A stretch of 64,000 bases of DNA from a virus, in IMG/VR virus record IMGVR_UViG_3300023184_008416, positions 1 through 64,000 of that record. One strand, written 5' to 3'. The position numbers were made by a program, and so were the translations under genes. Below, in pieces: positions 18,231-26,913 of the stretch. The notes below the pieces were generated by a model. That model worked only from the letters and a program-made list of their open reading frames with translations. It did no database searches and had not been told where the DNA came from. The first letter of the stretch is position 1. The number at the start of each line of letters is the position of its first letter.

Positions 18231-19040
18231 TTAACCACAATGTTCTGTGTTGTGATAGTCACAATAAGTGCAAGATGACCTGTTTTTTAGTGCAATACCT
18301 CGTTTTACAGAAGTCACCATATCATTTACTAATTTTAAATTTCTTTTAATTGTAACATCACCTACAGAAATTGGAAAAAGCTCACAGTGTTTTCCGGGTT
18401 TAGCTGACTTTTTGAGGATGACAAATGCACATCTAATTTCTTTCAGGTTTATATTGTGTTTTTGAGACCAAAAACTCTTATAAAGAACTAATTGGGCTGA
18501 TGTTAGTTTGTCCTGTCTTTTTTGACGTAACCAACCTCTATTTGAGGTTTTCCAATCTAATAACCAAACTAAATCTTCACCCCGTTTACCTTTGGATTTG
18601 ATGACACCGTCAATGAATCCTTTGAATGCGTGTGGATGAGGATTGATTGATTCATAAAGTTGTTCTTCTGCGGCTATAAATTCCCAATCAGGAAATTCTG
18701 TTCCCATGAAATTTGGAATTTCTGCCAAAATGGCAAGACTTTCAGTCTTAGCCCTTTGTAAAGAGGTTTCATCAAATCCCTTTACGCCTTCATTTTTCTT
18801 CCACGCTTCTTCTAACATTGAAATGGTGATTGTCGTGTCCATCACCTTTGTTTTTAAGAAATTTTCACATGCTGCGTGAACGGCAGTTCCAAAATCAAGA
18901 TAAATGCTTGGTTTAAATAAATCTATCTTTTTTACGTGTTGTAACTGATGTCTGTAAGAACACTCGGCCCATGATTTAATTTCAGAGTAAGATACATGTG
19001 GCTTTCCCGTAGGAAGCAACTCAAAAGAGTGATTATTCAT
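18231..19040 (-). CDS. RecB-like PD-(D/E)XK nuclease with Cas4/AddB-type cysteine set
   Basis: 269 residues from the ATG at 19040 (a TTG at 19058 is possible). The nuclease motifs are in order: SYSEIKSWAECSYRH at the N-terminus, His55 (GTAVHAAC), Asp144 (GFIDGVI), Asp162-x-Lys164 (LLDWKTS) and Gln183-x-x-x-Tyr (QLVLYK). There are four cysteines in the arrangement that binds a 4Fe-4S cluster in Cas4/AddB nucleases: Cys27 near the N-terminus and Cys257, Cys260, Cys268 at the end (CTYCDYHNTEHC). Known members are DNA exonucleases acting on ends. It lies between glycosyltransferase genes, an odd place for a DNA enzyme. Role in this phage (recombination, host DNA degradation) is inferred. Confidence 0.88.
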   Translation of the reverse strand: MNNHSFELLPTGKPHVSYSEIKSWAECSYRHQLQHVKKIDLFKPSIYLDFGTAVHAACENFLKTKVMDTTITISMLEEAWKKNEGVKGFDETSLQRAKTESLAILAEIPNFMGTEFPDWEFIAAEEQLYESINPHPHAFKGFIDGVIKSKGKRGEDLVWLLDWKTSNRGWLRQKRQDKLTSAQLVLYKSFWSQKHNINLKEIRCAFVILKKSAKPGKHCELFPISVGDVTIKRNLKLVNDMVTSVKRGIALKNRSSCTYCDYHNTEHCG

Positions 19041-19084
19041 TGTATCTAGACAATACAATTGATTTGACGATTAGATCAAATTTT

Positions 19085-19891
19085 TTATTTGTTGATGCTT
19101 TGCATGACCCTAGAATATTCTTGAGCAACAAAATTTATATCTATGTGTTGCAAGTTCCAAGGATATTCTGGCCTTATCCATGAATCATTGGGACAAGTCG
19201 TACCGTATGCCCCAACAACCTCGGGTACACCTGGTTGATTGTTGTGAATGATTGGTGTACCTTGAGACAAGGACTCTAAAATTTCATAAGGACAAGACAC
19301 TCGCGTTGAATGACAAATTGTCCAATTTGACATTGAAAACAATTCTAATCTTTCTTGACGAGGTAGACTCGGTACAAAAAAAACATCATTTCCTTTTGCC
19401 TGTCTTAGATCGCCGTCACCATGTAGTATTAAACACGAATTTGGGTTATTGGATTTTAAATTTTTATATGTTTCAATAACTGTTTTTAAAGAATCATCTG
19501 TTGACCAGGCTGGCGATGAAGCTATAAAAATACTCTGATAATCTTTGTGTATTGAAGCAAGTCCATCATTCAAATTCGTTGGTTTGACATTAATATCAAC
19601 TGCTTCATGTATTGTGAACGTATTTTGGTAATTTAAATCATTGCTATTATGTGTTGAAAAAATAACTGCTCTGGGATTAAATCTTAATGATTCTTTGTTA
19701 CAGGTTTTGTCCCATCTTAATAAGACATTATCAGAATTGTTTAATTCAGAATCATTACCAAATGATAAAAGTATGTCAGGATCTTTGTCTACAATTTTAT
19801 GTCCCAGTCCTGAGAGTTGAGGAATCAAAAGTTGTAGAAATAGTCTAGTGTCAGGTTGGGTTAGAGATTCACCAGCTAATTTATAATTCAT
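19085..19891 (-). CDS. Putative GT-B glycosyltransferase (group 1-like)
   Basis: At 268 residues it is short for GT4. The C-terminal donor domain is recognisable: SSPAWSTDDSLKTVIETYKN (hinge), then NWTICHSTRVSCPYEILESL followed by SQGTPIIHNNQPGVPEVVG, the usual E-x(7)-G-x-P-I/V pattern with cysteine-proline in place of the common G-F/Y-G. The N-terminal domain is reduced. The ATG at 19891 overlaps the upstream small gene by 4 bp. It is likely part of the glycan island; substrate unknown. Confidence 0.78.
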   Translation of the reverse strand: MNYKLAGESLTQPDTRLFLQLLIPQLSGLGHKIVDKDPDILLSFGNDSELNNSDNVLLRWDKTCNKESLRFNPRAVIFSTHNSNDLNYQNTFTIHEAVDINVKPTNLNDGLASIHKDYQSIFIASSPAWSTDDSLKTVIETYKNLKSNNPNSCLILHGDGDLRQAKGNDVFFVPSLPRQERLELFSMSNWTICHSTRVSCPYEILESLSQGTPIIHNNQPGVPEVVGAYGTTCPNDSWIRPEYPWNLQHIDINFVAQEYSRVMQSINK

Positions 19892-20253
19892 GATCGTTTT
19901 TTGACTGTTTCAATTACGGGCACTGCGTATGGTGTACCTTTTAACATCACTGCTAACAATGCTAGTTCTTTTGTTTCTACATTTTCAAGTGAAGCACGTT
20001 GGGTAAAAATATTGGGATCCAATTCTTGGGTGTTGTTTATTGCTACTGAATCATAATAAGCTTGTGCTATCCAATTCAGCGATTCATTTGAAATTTTTAC
20101 CTCAGATGAAACAAACACTTCTTGTAATGATTCAAAAATTGTTCCATAGATTGAAATACACGTCTCTTTGTTTAAAGATTTATCTTTGTATTTAGTGAGT
20201 CTTTCCACCAATAATTTTGAAACAGATTCATGAAAATTTCCATGTTTGCTCAT
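19888..20253 (-). CDS. Small protein of unknown function in the glycan island
   Basis: A 121-residue, mostly helical soluble protein with ATGA overlaps at both ends (with the nucleotide-sugar dehydrogenase upstream and the short glycosyltransferase downstream). It has no motifs I recognise. Acidic and hydroxyl-rich helices (HESVSKLLVERLTKYKD near the N-terminus; LALLAVMLKGTPYAVPVIE near the C-terminus) suggest a small helical bundle. The tight coupling to the dehydrogenase suggests a shared transcript but not a specific function. Confidence 0.65.
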   Translation of the reverse strand: MSKHGNFHESVSKLLVERLTKYKDKSLNKETCISIYGTIFESLQEVFVSSEVKISNESLNWIAQAYYDSVAINNTQELDPNIFTQRASLENVETKELALLAVMLKGTPYAVPVIETVKKRS

Positions 20254-21215
20254 TTGTCATTAACTTTCTTTGTAACTGCTCTGCCAAGCATATGTTCCCA
20301 ATCCCTATTATTTTCAGGTCTTATTTCAAGATTTTTATCCCAAGCTGCCTGTAACATGGTAATCTTGACACCAAGGTCTTTACTGAGACTTTTTAATGCG
20401 TTCAAGTCCTTCGGGAAACAGTGACCTCCAAACCCGCGGACATAGCGACCATCATGAGTTGGAACAGGGCCGGGAACAGACCAATGAGAAGTGCCAAGGC
20501 GTGTGTCAAATTTAGCATATTCAATGACCTTATCATAATCAATGTTTAAACCCTTACCATCGAGCGCCTCACAAATTTGTGCAATTTCATTGGCAAAAGA
20601 AACCTTGACAGCAAGAAACGTATTGATTGTGTACTTCACCATCTCTGCAGTTGTTGACGAAGTTTTGATCAATGGTACCTTTGGGAAGGCAGCCTGGAAA
20701 ACCTGCTTCACCTCGTTGATCCATGGTCGAGGACCACCAAGAATAATGCGATTTTGATTGCGCATGTCATCAAGCGCGTTAGCTTCTGTTAAAAATTCAG
20801 GATTAAATACAACATACAGACCTTGCTCGTTAAATCTTCTATTCCAACGCTCTGTTGATCCAGGTGGAACTGTAGACTTTATGACGGCAATTCTATCTCC
20901 AGGAACTTTTGCTAATTCTTCAAGAGCACCCTCTACAATGGAAAGATCAGCTGATCCATCCTCATGCATTGGTGTTGGTAGACACACGAAGTAAATGTTA
21001 GAAAAACCAGGTGTTCCACCATCTTCATTGTCAAGAATTAATTCTTTGACTGAATCCGGATAACCTGCTACCGGATCTGAATGACTTGGTAGAGCACCTC
21101 TGGCGTATTTACCTGCTTTATCATAAGCATATACATCAAATCCGCGTTCAGAAAACACCGTTGTTAGAGTTCCGCCAACAAAACCTTGACCAATGACGGC
21201 AATTGATTGCTTCAT
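20250..21215 (-). CDS. UDP-glucose/GDP-mannose-type 6-dehydrogenase (short form)
   Basis: The family oxidises the C6 of a nucleotide sugar to a uronic acid with two NAD+. Seen here: Rossmann loop GQGFVGG (9-15), FVCLPTPM (76-83), STVPPGST (114-121), FNPEFLTE (137-144), Lys204 in the central helix and the catalytic Cys266 in GFGGHCFPKDL. The protein stops at 321 residues, about 80-120 short of the usual length, so most of the C-terminal nucleotide-sugar-binding domain is missing. Start ATG at 21215 overlaps the fcl stop by 4 bp. It may still be active with a reduced domain, or act on a different substrate. The base composition looks richer in G+C than the transferase genes further upstream in the operon. 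Confidence 0.88.
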   Translation of the reverse strand: MKQSIAVIGQGFVGGTLTTVFSERGFDVYAYDKAGKYARGALPSHSDPVAGYPDSVKELILDNEDGGTPGFSNIYFVCLPTPMHEDGSADLSIVEGALEELAKVPGDRIAVIKSTVPPGSTERWNRRFNEQGLYVVFNPEFLTEANALDDMRNQNRIILGGPRPWINEVKQVFQAAFPKVPLIKTSSTTAEMVKYTINTFLAVKVSFANEIAQICEALDGKGLNIDYDKVIEYAKFDTRLGTSHWSVPGPVPTHDGRYVRGFGGHCFPKDLNALKSLSKDLGVKITMLQAAWDKNLEIRPENNRDWEHMLGRAVTKKVNDK

Positions 21216-22132
21216 TTAATTCCTCTTAAGTTTAAATAATTCTTTTCAAAGAATTCTATTGTTTCCACTAGGCCTTGTTCAAGAGGAGTATAGATAATTT
21301 TGCAACCTAGATTTTTTAGTTTTTCGTTGCTGCTTGGTTTTCTGTGTTGCCCATTTGGTTTGGTGGTATCAAATTTGATGTTGCCATTAAATCCTATTAT
21401 TTTTCCGATGAGAGAAGCAAGGTCACCAATTGATATTTCGTCTGTGCAACCGATGTTTATTGGAAATTCATCATTGTAGTTTTCCGCCAACCACCAAATA
21501 ATTTTTGCTGCATCACGAGCAAAAGTGAATTCACGAAGAGGAGTTCCATCGCCCCACAAGACGACATCCGTGCCATCACGTTTGGCTTCATAAAACTTTC
21601 TAATTAGAGATGGGATTACATGTCCACTATTTAAATCAAAATTATCGTGAAGCCCGTAGAGGTTATTTGGGACGATGGTGATATAATTGCATCCCCATTG
21701 TTGTCTATAGGCTCGTGATTGAACGTCGACCATTCTTTTGGCGTATGCGTAGCCAAAATTAGATTGATGAGGTGGGCCGTTATGAAGTTGATCTTCGGTT
21801 AGTGGATATGAAACATATGCAGCGTCGGGATAAATACAGGTGCTTAAAATAGAAATTAATTTTTTTACTCCGCACTCTTTGGCGCCCTGAAAAACGTTGT
21901 TATTGATGGCTGAGTTAATTTTATAAAAATCTGCAACATAATCAGTGTTGACTTTTACTCCGCCTACTTTTGCGGCGCAATTAATCCATACATCGTTGTT
22001 GCTAGAAATTGCCTGGTGTAATTCTAAGTTTAATCCGTAAGAAGTGGGGGCATAAATTTCTGTTTGTTTTGGTCTTTCACAAATAATTTCATGTCCCAAT
22101 AACCCAAATCCACCAAAAACCGTTGCTTTCAT
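21212..22132 (-). CDS. fcl: GDP-L-fucose synthase
   Basis: 306 residues; an extended short-chain dehydrogenase/reductase that epimerises and reduces GDP-4-keto-6-deoxymannose to GDP-L-fucose with NADPH. Motifs: nucleotide loop GGFGLLG (7-13), [10 protein letters not shown] (49-58), LSTCIYP (96-102) with the active-site Ser/Cys, and Tyr128-x-x-x-Lys132 (GYAYAKRM). The ATG at 22132 overlaps the gmd stop by 4 bp, the usual gmd-fcl pairing. Together the two genes make GDP-fucose from GDP-mannose, feeding the GT11-type fucosyltransferases encoded upstream on the same strand. Confidence 0.93.
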   Translation of the reverse strand: MKATVFGGFGLLGHEIICERPKQTEIYAPTSYGLNLELHQAISSNNDVWINCAAKVGGVKVNTDYVADFYKINSAINNNVFQGAKECGVKKLISILSTCIYPDAAYVSYPLTEDQLHNGPPHQSNFGYAYAKRMVDVQSRAYRQQWGCNYITIVPNNLYGLHDNFDLNSGHVIPSLIRKFYEAKRDGTDVVLWGDGTPLREFTFARDAAKIIWWLAENYNDEFPINIGCTDEISIGDLASLIGKIIGFNGNIKFDTTKPNGQHRKPSSNEKLKNLGCKIIYTPLEQGLVETIEFFEKNYLNLRGIK

Positions 22133-23094
22133 TTTAATTCTCTTTGAAGATCAGCTTCATACATCATTTTTATTAAATCGTTAAAACTTGTTTTTGGTGT
22201 CCATCCCAATTTTTTTCTTGCTTTGCTGGCGTCACCTTGAAGAAAAGGAACTTCATGAGGTCTATATAATCTTGAATCTATCTCAAGATATTTCTTGTAG
22301 TCTAAGTCGGCCAATGCGAATACTCTTTCCACAAATTCTTTGACTGAATAACATTCTCCTGTCGCAATCACATAGTCGTCGGGTTGATCCTGTTGCAACA
22401 TGAGCCACATGGCTTCAACATAGTCTCCTGCAAATCCCCAATCTCTTTTTGCATCCAGGTTACCTAGAAATAATTTGTCTTGCTTACCAAGTTTAATCCT
22501 AGCAACGGCTCTGGTGATTTTTCTGGTGACAAATGTTTCACCTCTGCGAGGGCTCTCGTGATTAAAAAGGATACCAGTAGATGAATGCATTCCATAACCA
22601 ACTCTATAATTTCTCACGAGGTTATGAGAAAATAGTTTTGCGCATGCATAAGGAGATGCGGGAGTCATTCTTGTTTCTTCATTTTTCATGGGATCCATGT
22701 TATCCCCATACATTTCTGAAGATGATGCTTGATAAAATCTAGCATTCGGAACCACATTTCTACAAGCTTCCAATAATCTCATGACTCCCATGGCTACGGA
22801 ATCAACCGTTTCTTCTGGGACATCAAAAGATGTACGAACGTGTGATTGAGCTGCTAAATTATAGATTTCATCTGGTCTATATTCTTGAAGAATTCGATAC
22901 ATGGACCCAACGTCATTCAAACTTCCGTACTGGAGTTTTAAATTTGGATTGTCATATAAATGATCAATATTTGACGTATTGATTACGGATGTTCTTCTTT
23001 TTAGACCAACTACTGTATAACCCTTTTGAAGAAGAAATTCTGCGATGTAAGAGCCGTCTTGACCGGTGATACCAGTAATTAAAGCCTTTTTCAT
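22129..23094 (-). CDS. gmd: GDP-mannose 4,6-dehydratase
   Basis: 321 residues, slightly shorter than typical bacterial enzymes. It converts GDP-mannose to GDP-4-keto-6-deoxymannose, the first step to GDP-fucose. Motifs: GITGQDGSY (8-16), the RRTS segment (33-36) for NADP phosphate, SSSEMYGD (124-131) and the catalytic Tyr149-x-x-x-Lys153 ([11 protein letters not shown]). The C-terminal [20 protein letters not shown] is also standard. Start ATG at 23094, 4-bp overlap with the upstream gene. High confidence by motif and by pairing with fcl. Confidence 0.95.
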   Translation of the reverse strand: MKKALITGITGQDGSYIAEFLLQKGYTVVGLKRRTSVINTSNIDHLYDNPNLKLQYGSLNDVGSMYRILQEYRPDEIYNLAAQSHVRTSFDVPEETVDSVAMGVMRLLEACRNVVPNARFYQASSSEMYGDNMDPMKNEETRMTPASPYACAKLFSHNLVRNYRVGYGMHSSTGILFNHESPRRGETFVTRKITRAVARIKLGKQDKLFLGNLDAKRDWGFAGDYVEAMWLMLQQDQPDDYVIATGECYSVKEFVERVFALADLDYKKYLEIDSRLYRPHEVPFLQGDASKARKKLGWTPKTSFNDLIKMMYEADLQRELK

Positions 23095-24089
23095 GATAAA
23101 ATCTTTTTCACCGCAATGGTTTTTAACTTATTATAGGTTTCCGTAGTAAATGAAAGATAATTTGAGCCCGATTTATAGTGAAGAATAAAATGTTTATCTG
23201 AGCCTGCTTCAGCAATAAATGCAATGTGATATGGATCTGGTAAGTTTGCTTTCTTTTCTTTTATTAAAGAAAGAATTTTTTTTACCATGTCGGAAGTATA
23301 TACATCATATGAACAATAATCCTTTTCATATGGAAAGGATTTCATTTCATTAAACTTTTGGCCGCCAGTGTGTTTAAAATCAACTAAATTCATTTTTTTG
23401 TCAAAATCTAAATGGTAATTTATATTCCCATTTAAGATGTAATGTATTTTTGTTCCAAATTCATTATTAATTTCATCACGAATACTATGTTCTTCTAACA
23501 AAAGAAAATTTAACATTTTATTTTTTAAATAAAAGTGAGTTAGTGCTCCAACGTCCATATTTTCATTATGGATTGGCGCTGGTGTCCATTCAAGATTTTT
23601 CAAATCAGGATTTTTTTCTAAATTTAGAATTACAAAAGCATTCCACATATAGTGAATTTGATGATTTTGTCTATACTGTGGTATGTAGACGACGTCTTTA
23701 TCTACAATTAATTTTTCTAGGTCGACATAATCGATGAAAAACATATCCGAATCAATGATACAAATTTTTTTTTCATTAGTTACATAGTGTTTAAAAGACC
23801 ACATTAATGGATATGAACATGCGACATTTGGTGTAGTGTACCTATTTCCAATAAAATTGGTGACCCCCTGGGTCACTTGCATTTTGGTATCTAGTTTTAT
23901 GTCTACGCATTTAATGTTAAGATTATTGCATACTTTTTTTATTTGTTCATATTGAACTTCATTATCAACAGCATTGTTAAATACTACAAATTCGTAATCA
24001 CACTGCAAATATTTTTGCATTGATTCATACTGCATTTCAATAAAATCGGGTCTTTTATGCGCGTATGTGAATATTGTTATTTTGCTCAT
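23091..24089 (-). CDS. Putative GT-A type glycosyltransferase
   Basis: A 332-residue protein that begins [20 protein letters not shown], as in GT-A transferases and related nucleotide-diphospho-sugar enzymes. It contains an acidic metal-binding motif, [17 protein letters not shown] (about residues 107-123), which is a DxD-like site. It has no close family that I recognise. The end of the protein (residues 280-332) appears to be a small beta-rich extension. ATGA overlaps on both sides place it in the glycan operon next to gmd. Glycosyl transfer is likely; donor and acceptor unknown. Confidence 0.75.
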   Translation of the reverse strand: MSKITIFTYAHKRPDFIEMQYESMQKYLQCDYEFVVFNNAVDNEVQYEQIKKVCNNLNIKCVDIKLDTKMQVTQGVTNFIGNRYTTPNVACSYPLMWSFKHYVTNEKKICIIDSDMFFIDYVDLEKLIVDKDVVYIPQYRQNHQIHYMWNAFVILNLEKNPDLKNLEWTPAPIHNENMDVGALTHFYLKNKMLNFLLLEEHSIRDEINNEFGTKIHYILNGNINYHLDFDKKMNLVDFKHTGGQKFNEMKSFPYEKDYCSYDVYTSDMVKKILSLIKEKKANLPDPYHIAFIAEAGSDKHFILHYKSGSNYLSFTTETYNKLKTIAVKKILS

Positions 24090-24934
24090 TTTATCATATG
24101 CCTATAAAGATTTAAATTTTCTAATATGTATGCAGGATAGCTGCTGTCTATGTCAACAATATTGAGTCGATCTCTAAAGAATGGATCAATGTTGTTAACC
24201 ATATTATTTTCTATAGAATTTAATACGTGTGGATTTAACATATCACGTGCAGAATAACTGGTCAATTTTGTCTTAACCATGTCTTTTCCTCCCATGAAAC
24301 TAAAATGCCATCCCCCATTTAGTATTTTTGTGCTTATTTTTTCATCTCCTCTTACTTCGTTAAAAGAAAGATTCTTTAATTTTTTATATGTTCCAATTTT
24401 TGTTCCGTACCAATCGGTTTGTTTTAAAACATTAATATAATAATAATATGTTTTTTGATTTAAAGAATAAATGGTATTTGTATCAAAACTTTCTTTCTGT
24501 TTGATAAGATCAGGATTTGGAATTTCATCTGCGTCTGAGAGCATTATTATATCTTCATCATTACATCCAACTAGAGCTCTTCGTACGCTTTCTTTTTGAA
24601 AGAAATCTCTCCCATAATCAGGTTGTGTGTGTACGTTAAAACGATTTTTTTGTGTCTTAACATAATCATGTATTTGTTCTAAAACAGGATCATTTGTTTT
24701 TGCAAGATTAGCAAAATCAATTGGATTGTCTTCTATGTGATAAGAAATTATTTTTGGTAAAAACCTTGCAAATCGATGTTTATTTTCTTCAAAGAAATAA
24801 GGTTTTGGTTCACCTGAATGTTTGAGGTTTGATTCGACAATCACGAAGTGATCTACTACCTCATCAAGTATGTTTAGTCTCATTTCGAGAATGTCAAGCT
24901 CATTAAAGAAATTAAAACAATCGTATACTTTCAT
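24086..24934 (-). CDS. Glycosyltransferase family 17-like protein
   Basis: I choose the ATG at 24934 (282 residues) because the residues from it, MKVYDCFNFFNELDILEMRL, are the conserved GT17 beginning, and because it leaves a 4-bp gap to the upstream gene; a longer frame reaches 25003 inside that gene. Other GT17 features: DEVVDHFVIVESNLKHSGE, then the DADEIPNPDLI metal-binding segment (about residue 155 on) and GGWHFSFMGG near the end. GT17 enzymes include beta-1,4-N-acetylglucosaminyltransferases acting on mannose; the precise sugar here is not known. Family assignment is strong. Confidence 0.88.
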   Translation of the reverse strand: MKVYDCFNFFNELDILEMRLNILDEVVDHFVIVESNLKHSGEPKPYFFEENKHRFARFLPKIISYHIEDNPIDFANLAKTNDPVLEQIHDYVKTQKNRFNVHTQPDYGRDFFQKESVRRALVGCNDEDIIMLSDADEIPNPDLIKQKESFDTNTIYSLNQKTYYYYINVLKQTDWYGTKIGTYKKLKNLSFNEVRGDEKISTKILNGGWHFSFMGGKDMVKTKLTSYSARDMLNPHVLNSIENNMVNNIDPFFRDRLNIVDIDSSYPAYILENLNLYRHMIK

Positions 24935-24938
24935 AGAT

Positions 24939-25616
24939 TTATTTGCATTTCTTGTTAAACATAAGAATGTTACAACCGCAACCAACGTTTGTATAACTTT
25001 CAATTTTTTCTATAAATGAATCATTAATAGTTGTTAAAAGCGGAGCGCTCTCTGTATTTGTTAATGGGTGATTGATGTCTTTAACAAAATAAAATTCATG
25101 GGATGTTGCATACGTATCACATATATTTTTTATGTTTGTTTTTGAACGATCCCAAACTTGACCATACTCAAACTGAATATATTTTATATTATTTATTATT
25201 TCCGTGTAACACAGGATTTCTGGTTCACAACCTTCAATATCCATTTTTAAGAAGTCGATATTTTGGATATTTTTCTCAATAAGAATTTCATCAAATTTAC
25301 GAATATCACACTCAATTATATTTCCCCAAGGGCGATATATTGATTCGCTTGCTTCACCGTACTTAACTTTGGCATTTTTGTTTGATAATCCGATGTTATA
25401 AAGATTTATTTTGTGTTTTAGTGAGGAAATTGTGTTGATTAATTTATCAACATGTTTTTGATTGATATCAAATAAATGAAAATTAGCATTTGGTTTAATG
25501 AAATAATAATCTAGATTATCTCGACATCCTATGTCAACAACAACATCAATGTTATTCTTAAATTTTTCAAATAAACTTAATTCATAAGAATTTTGTTTAA
25601 TCATAAAATTACTCAA
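24939..25616 (-). CDS. FkbM-family methyltransferase
   Basis: 225 residues with the class I SAM-binding fold. Motif I is VVVDIGCRDN (about 25-34), then FHLFDINQKHVDKL, and the FkbM-defining IDFLKMDIEGCEPEIL (about 119-134). FkbM enzymes commonly O-methylate sugars or polyketides, so methyl decoration of a glycan is the likely role in this context. The start ATG at 25616 overlaps the upstream gene stop by 4 bp. A C-terminal Cys-x-Cys pair (GCGCNIL) is noted but its meaning is unknown. Confidence 0.87.
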   Translation of the reverse strand: MSNFMIKQNSYELSLFEKFKNNIDVVVDIGCRDNLDYYFIKPNANFHLFDINQKHVDKLINTISSLKHKINLYNIGLSNKNAKVKYGEASESIYRPWGNIIECDIRKFDEILIEKNIQNIDFLKMDIEGCEPEILCYTEIINNIKYIQFEYGQVWDRSKTNIKNICDTYATSHEFYFVKDINHPLTNTESAPLLTTINDSFIEKIESYTNVGCGCNILMFNKKCK

Positions 25617-26269
25617 AAATTAAAATCGAATTTTTTGATAAAGACAATGCTACGATAAAGGTGAACAAACTCTAACATTTTTTCCCAATCATTTAATGGA
25701 TTGGTGAATAGATTATTTTGAATGTAGTGTCGATCATTATAAGAGTTTTTAACATCTGCATTACCACACTTACCGTTTGCATTAGTAACATCTAGAAGAT
25801 TTCTCAACATAGACATAAAAGAATATCCACCAGTTAAATCTGGCCAATAACAACAATGTAAATCTTCAACTACATATAATCCCCCAAGTTTAAGAAGAGG
25901 AAACATGTATTTGAAGGTGGTACTCATGTGATAACTAATGTGAGATCCGTCATCAATGATGATGTCAAATGGGCCATATTTTTCATTAATTTCTTGCAAA
26001 CGCTGAGTGTCAGTTTGATCACACTGAACAATGGTGATTCTATCTTCACCGAACCTAGAACAATCTACGATGTCTAAGCCATATATTTCACTATTAACAA
26101 AATAGTCTTTCCACATTTTGAGAGAATGACCGTTTTGCACCCCAATCTCAAGGATTTTAAGTTTTTGATTTCTTAATGGCTCAAAATACTGTTCATAACG
26201 AACAGTATAATTATGTATGTTACTAGCCTTATCGGTCCCATACTTTAGTCCAATTTCATCTAATTTCAT
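25613..26269 (-). CDS. Class I SAM-dependent methyltransferase (cephalosporin-hydroxylase/MycE-like group)
   Basis: 218 residues. SAM motif I is KILEIGVQNGHSLKMW (about 39-54), followed by IYGLDIVDCSRFG and FDIIIDDGSHISYHM, then GGLYVVEDLHCCYWPD. The DIIIDDGSH and YVVEDLH motifs are typical of the macrocin/mycinamicin sugar O-methyltransferase group (metal-dependent Asp-Asp and His). Start ATG at 26269, 11 bp after the stop of the next upstream gene. It probably methylates a hydroxyl on a sugar in the phage-made glycan. Confidence 0.85.
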   Translation of the reverse strand: MKLDEIGLKYGTDKASNIHNYTVRYEQYFEPLRNQKLKILEIGVQNGHSLKMWKDYFVNSEIYGLDIVDCSRFGEDRITIVQCDQTDTQRLQEINEKYGPFDIIIDDGSHISYHMSTTFKYMFPLLKLGGLYVVEDLHCCYWPDLTGGYSFMSMLRNLLDVTNANGKCGNADVKNSYNDRHYIQNNLFTNPLNDWEKMLEFVHLYRSIVFIKKFDFNF

Positions 26270-26280
26270 TGTAACCTCTT

Positions 26281-26913
26281 TCAGTAATCAACTAATTCAA
26301 TATCAAAGTCACCAAAAACTATTGCACCCGTTCCAGAAACGTGTCCCAATTTTGTTATATCATATTTCTTTTGACTTACGCTAGAAAACCAATTTATCAT
26401 TTGATGATTTAATAGAATGTCATCACACAATACTATTCCATTAAAATTAGCCTTAACAAGCTTTTGTATAAAGGCATGTTCAGTTTCACCATCATGACTA
26501 ACATTTAGAAAAATAAGACTAGTTGATTTAATCAAGTCATCTTCAATTGACAGTATGTTAGAATTATGAAATTCAATATTTGGATATTGAGAACCTATTG
26601 GAGTGTGTTGTAATGAGTTTCCTACGTATTCAAAAAAATTATTTCTATTTACGGTATAAAAATCATAACTATGAACTTTATTAGTTGGATTGTTGGCTAG
26701 GCATACAGCAGATATTCCTTGATGTGTACCGGCGTCAATTATGACTGAATTTTGAAATTGTTTAGCAAAATATGCTAACAATTTATAATGTTGAATTTGA
26801 GGATATACAACTGTCTGAGCTGTTTCAACATGACCGTGTTTATTGTATATGTTATATAAAAACGTACAATCAGTATTTAAGACGTCCATTTTTACTATAA
26901 TTTTATTTATCAT
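26281..26913 (-). CDS. Putative class I SAM-dependent methyltransferase
   Basis: The ATG at 26913 (210 residues) makes an ATGA overlap with the GT11-like gene and is preferred over a TTG at 26919. The SAM-binding region is VIIDAGTHQGISAVCLAN (about 57-74) followed by KVHSYDFYTV; later LIFLNVSHDGETEHAFIQ and GIVLCDDILL echo the Asp-His and Asp-Asp elements of the downstream methyltransferase. The family is less certain than its neighbours and no catalytic residue can be assigned with confidence. Its place between glycosyl- and methyltransferases supports sugar modification. Confidence 0.75.
   Translation of the reverse strand: MINKIIVKMDVLNTDCTFLYNIYNKHGHVETAQTVVYPQIQHYKLLAYFAKQFQNSVIIDAGTHQGISAVCLANNPTNKVHSYDFYTVNRNNFFEYVGNSLQHTPIGSQYPNIEFHNSNILSIEDDLIKSTSLIFLNVSHDGETEHAFIQKLVKANFNGIVLCDDILLNHQMINWFSSVSQKKYDITKLGHVSGTGAIVFGDFDIELVDY

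Noticed and set aside
24934-25003. Longer N-terminus for the GT17 protein with a hydrophobic stretch (could look like a signal peptide)
   Set aside because: It lies wholly inside the upstream gene; the family begins at the internal ATG 24934 and there is a normal short gap.
26903-26910. TATTTATC, a one-mismatch late promoter on the minus strand
   Set aside because: It has a mismatch, lies inside coding sequence at the very start of a gene within a coupled operon, and no independent evidence supports it.
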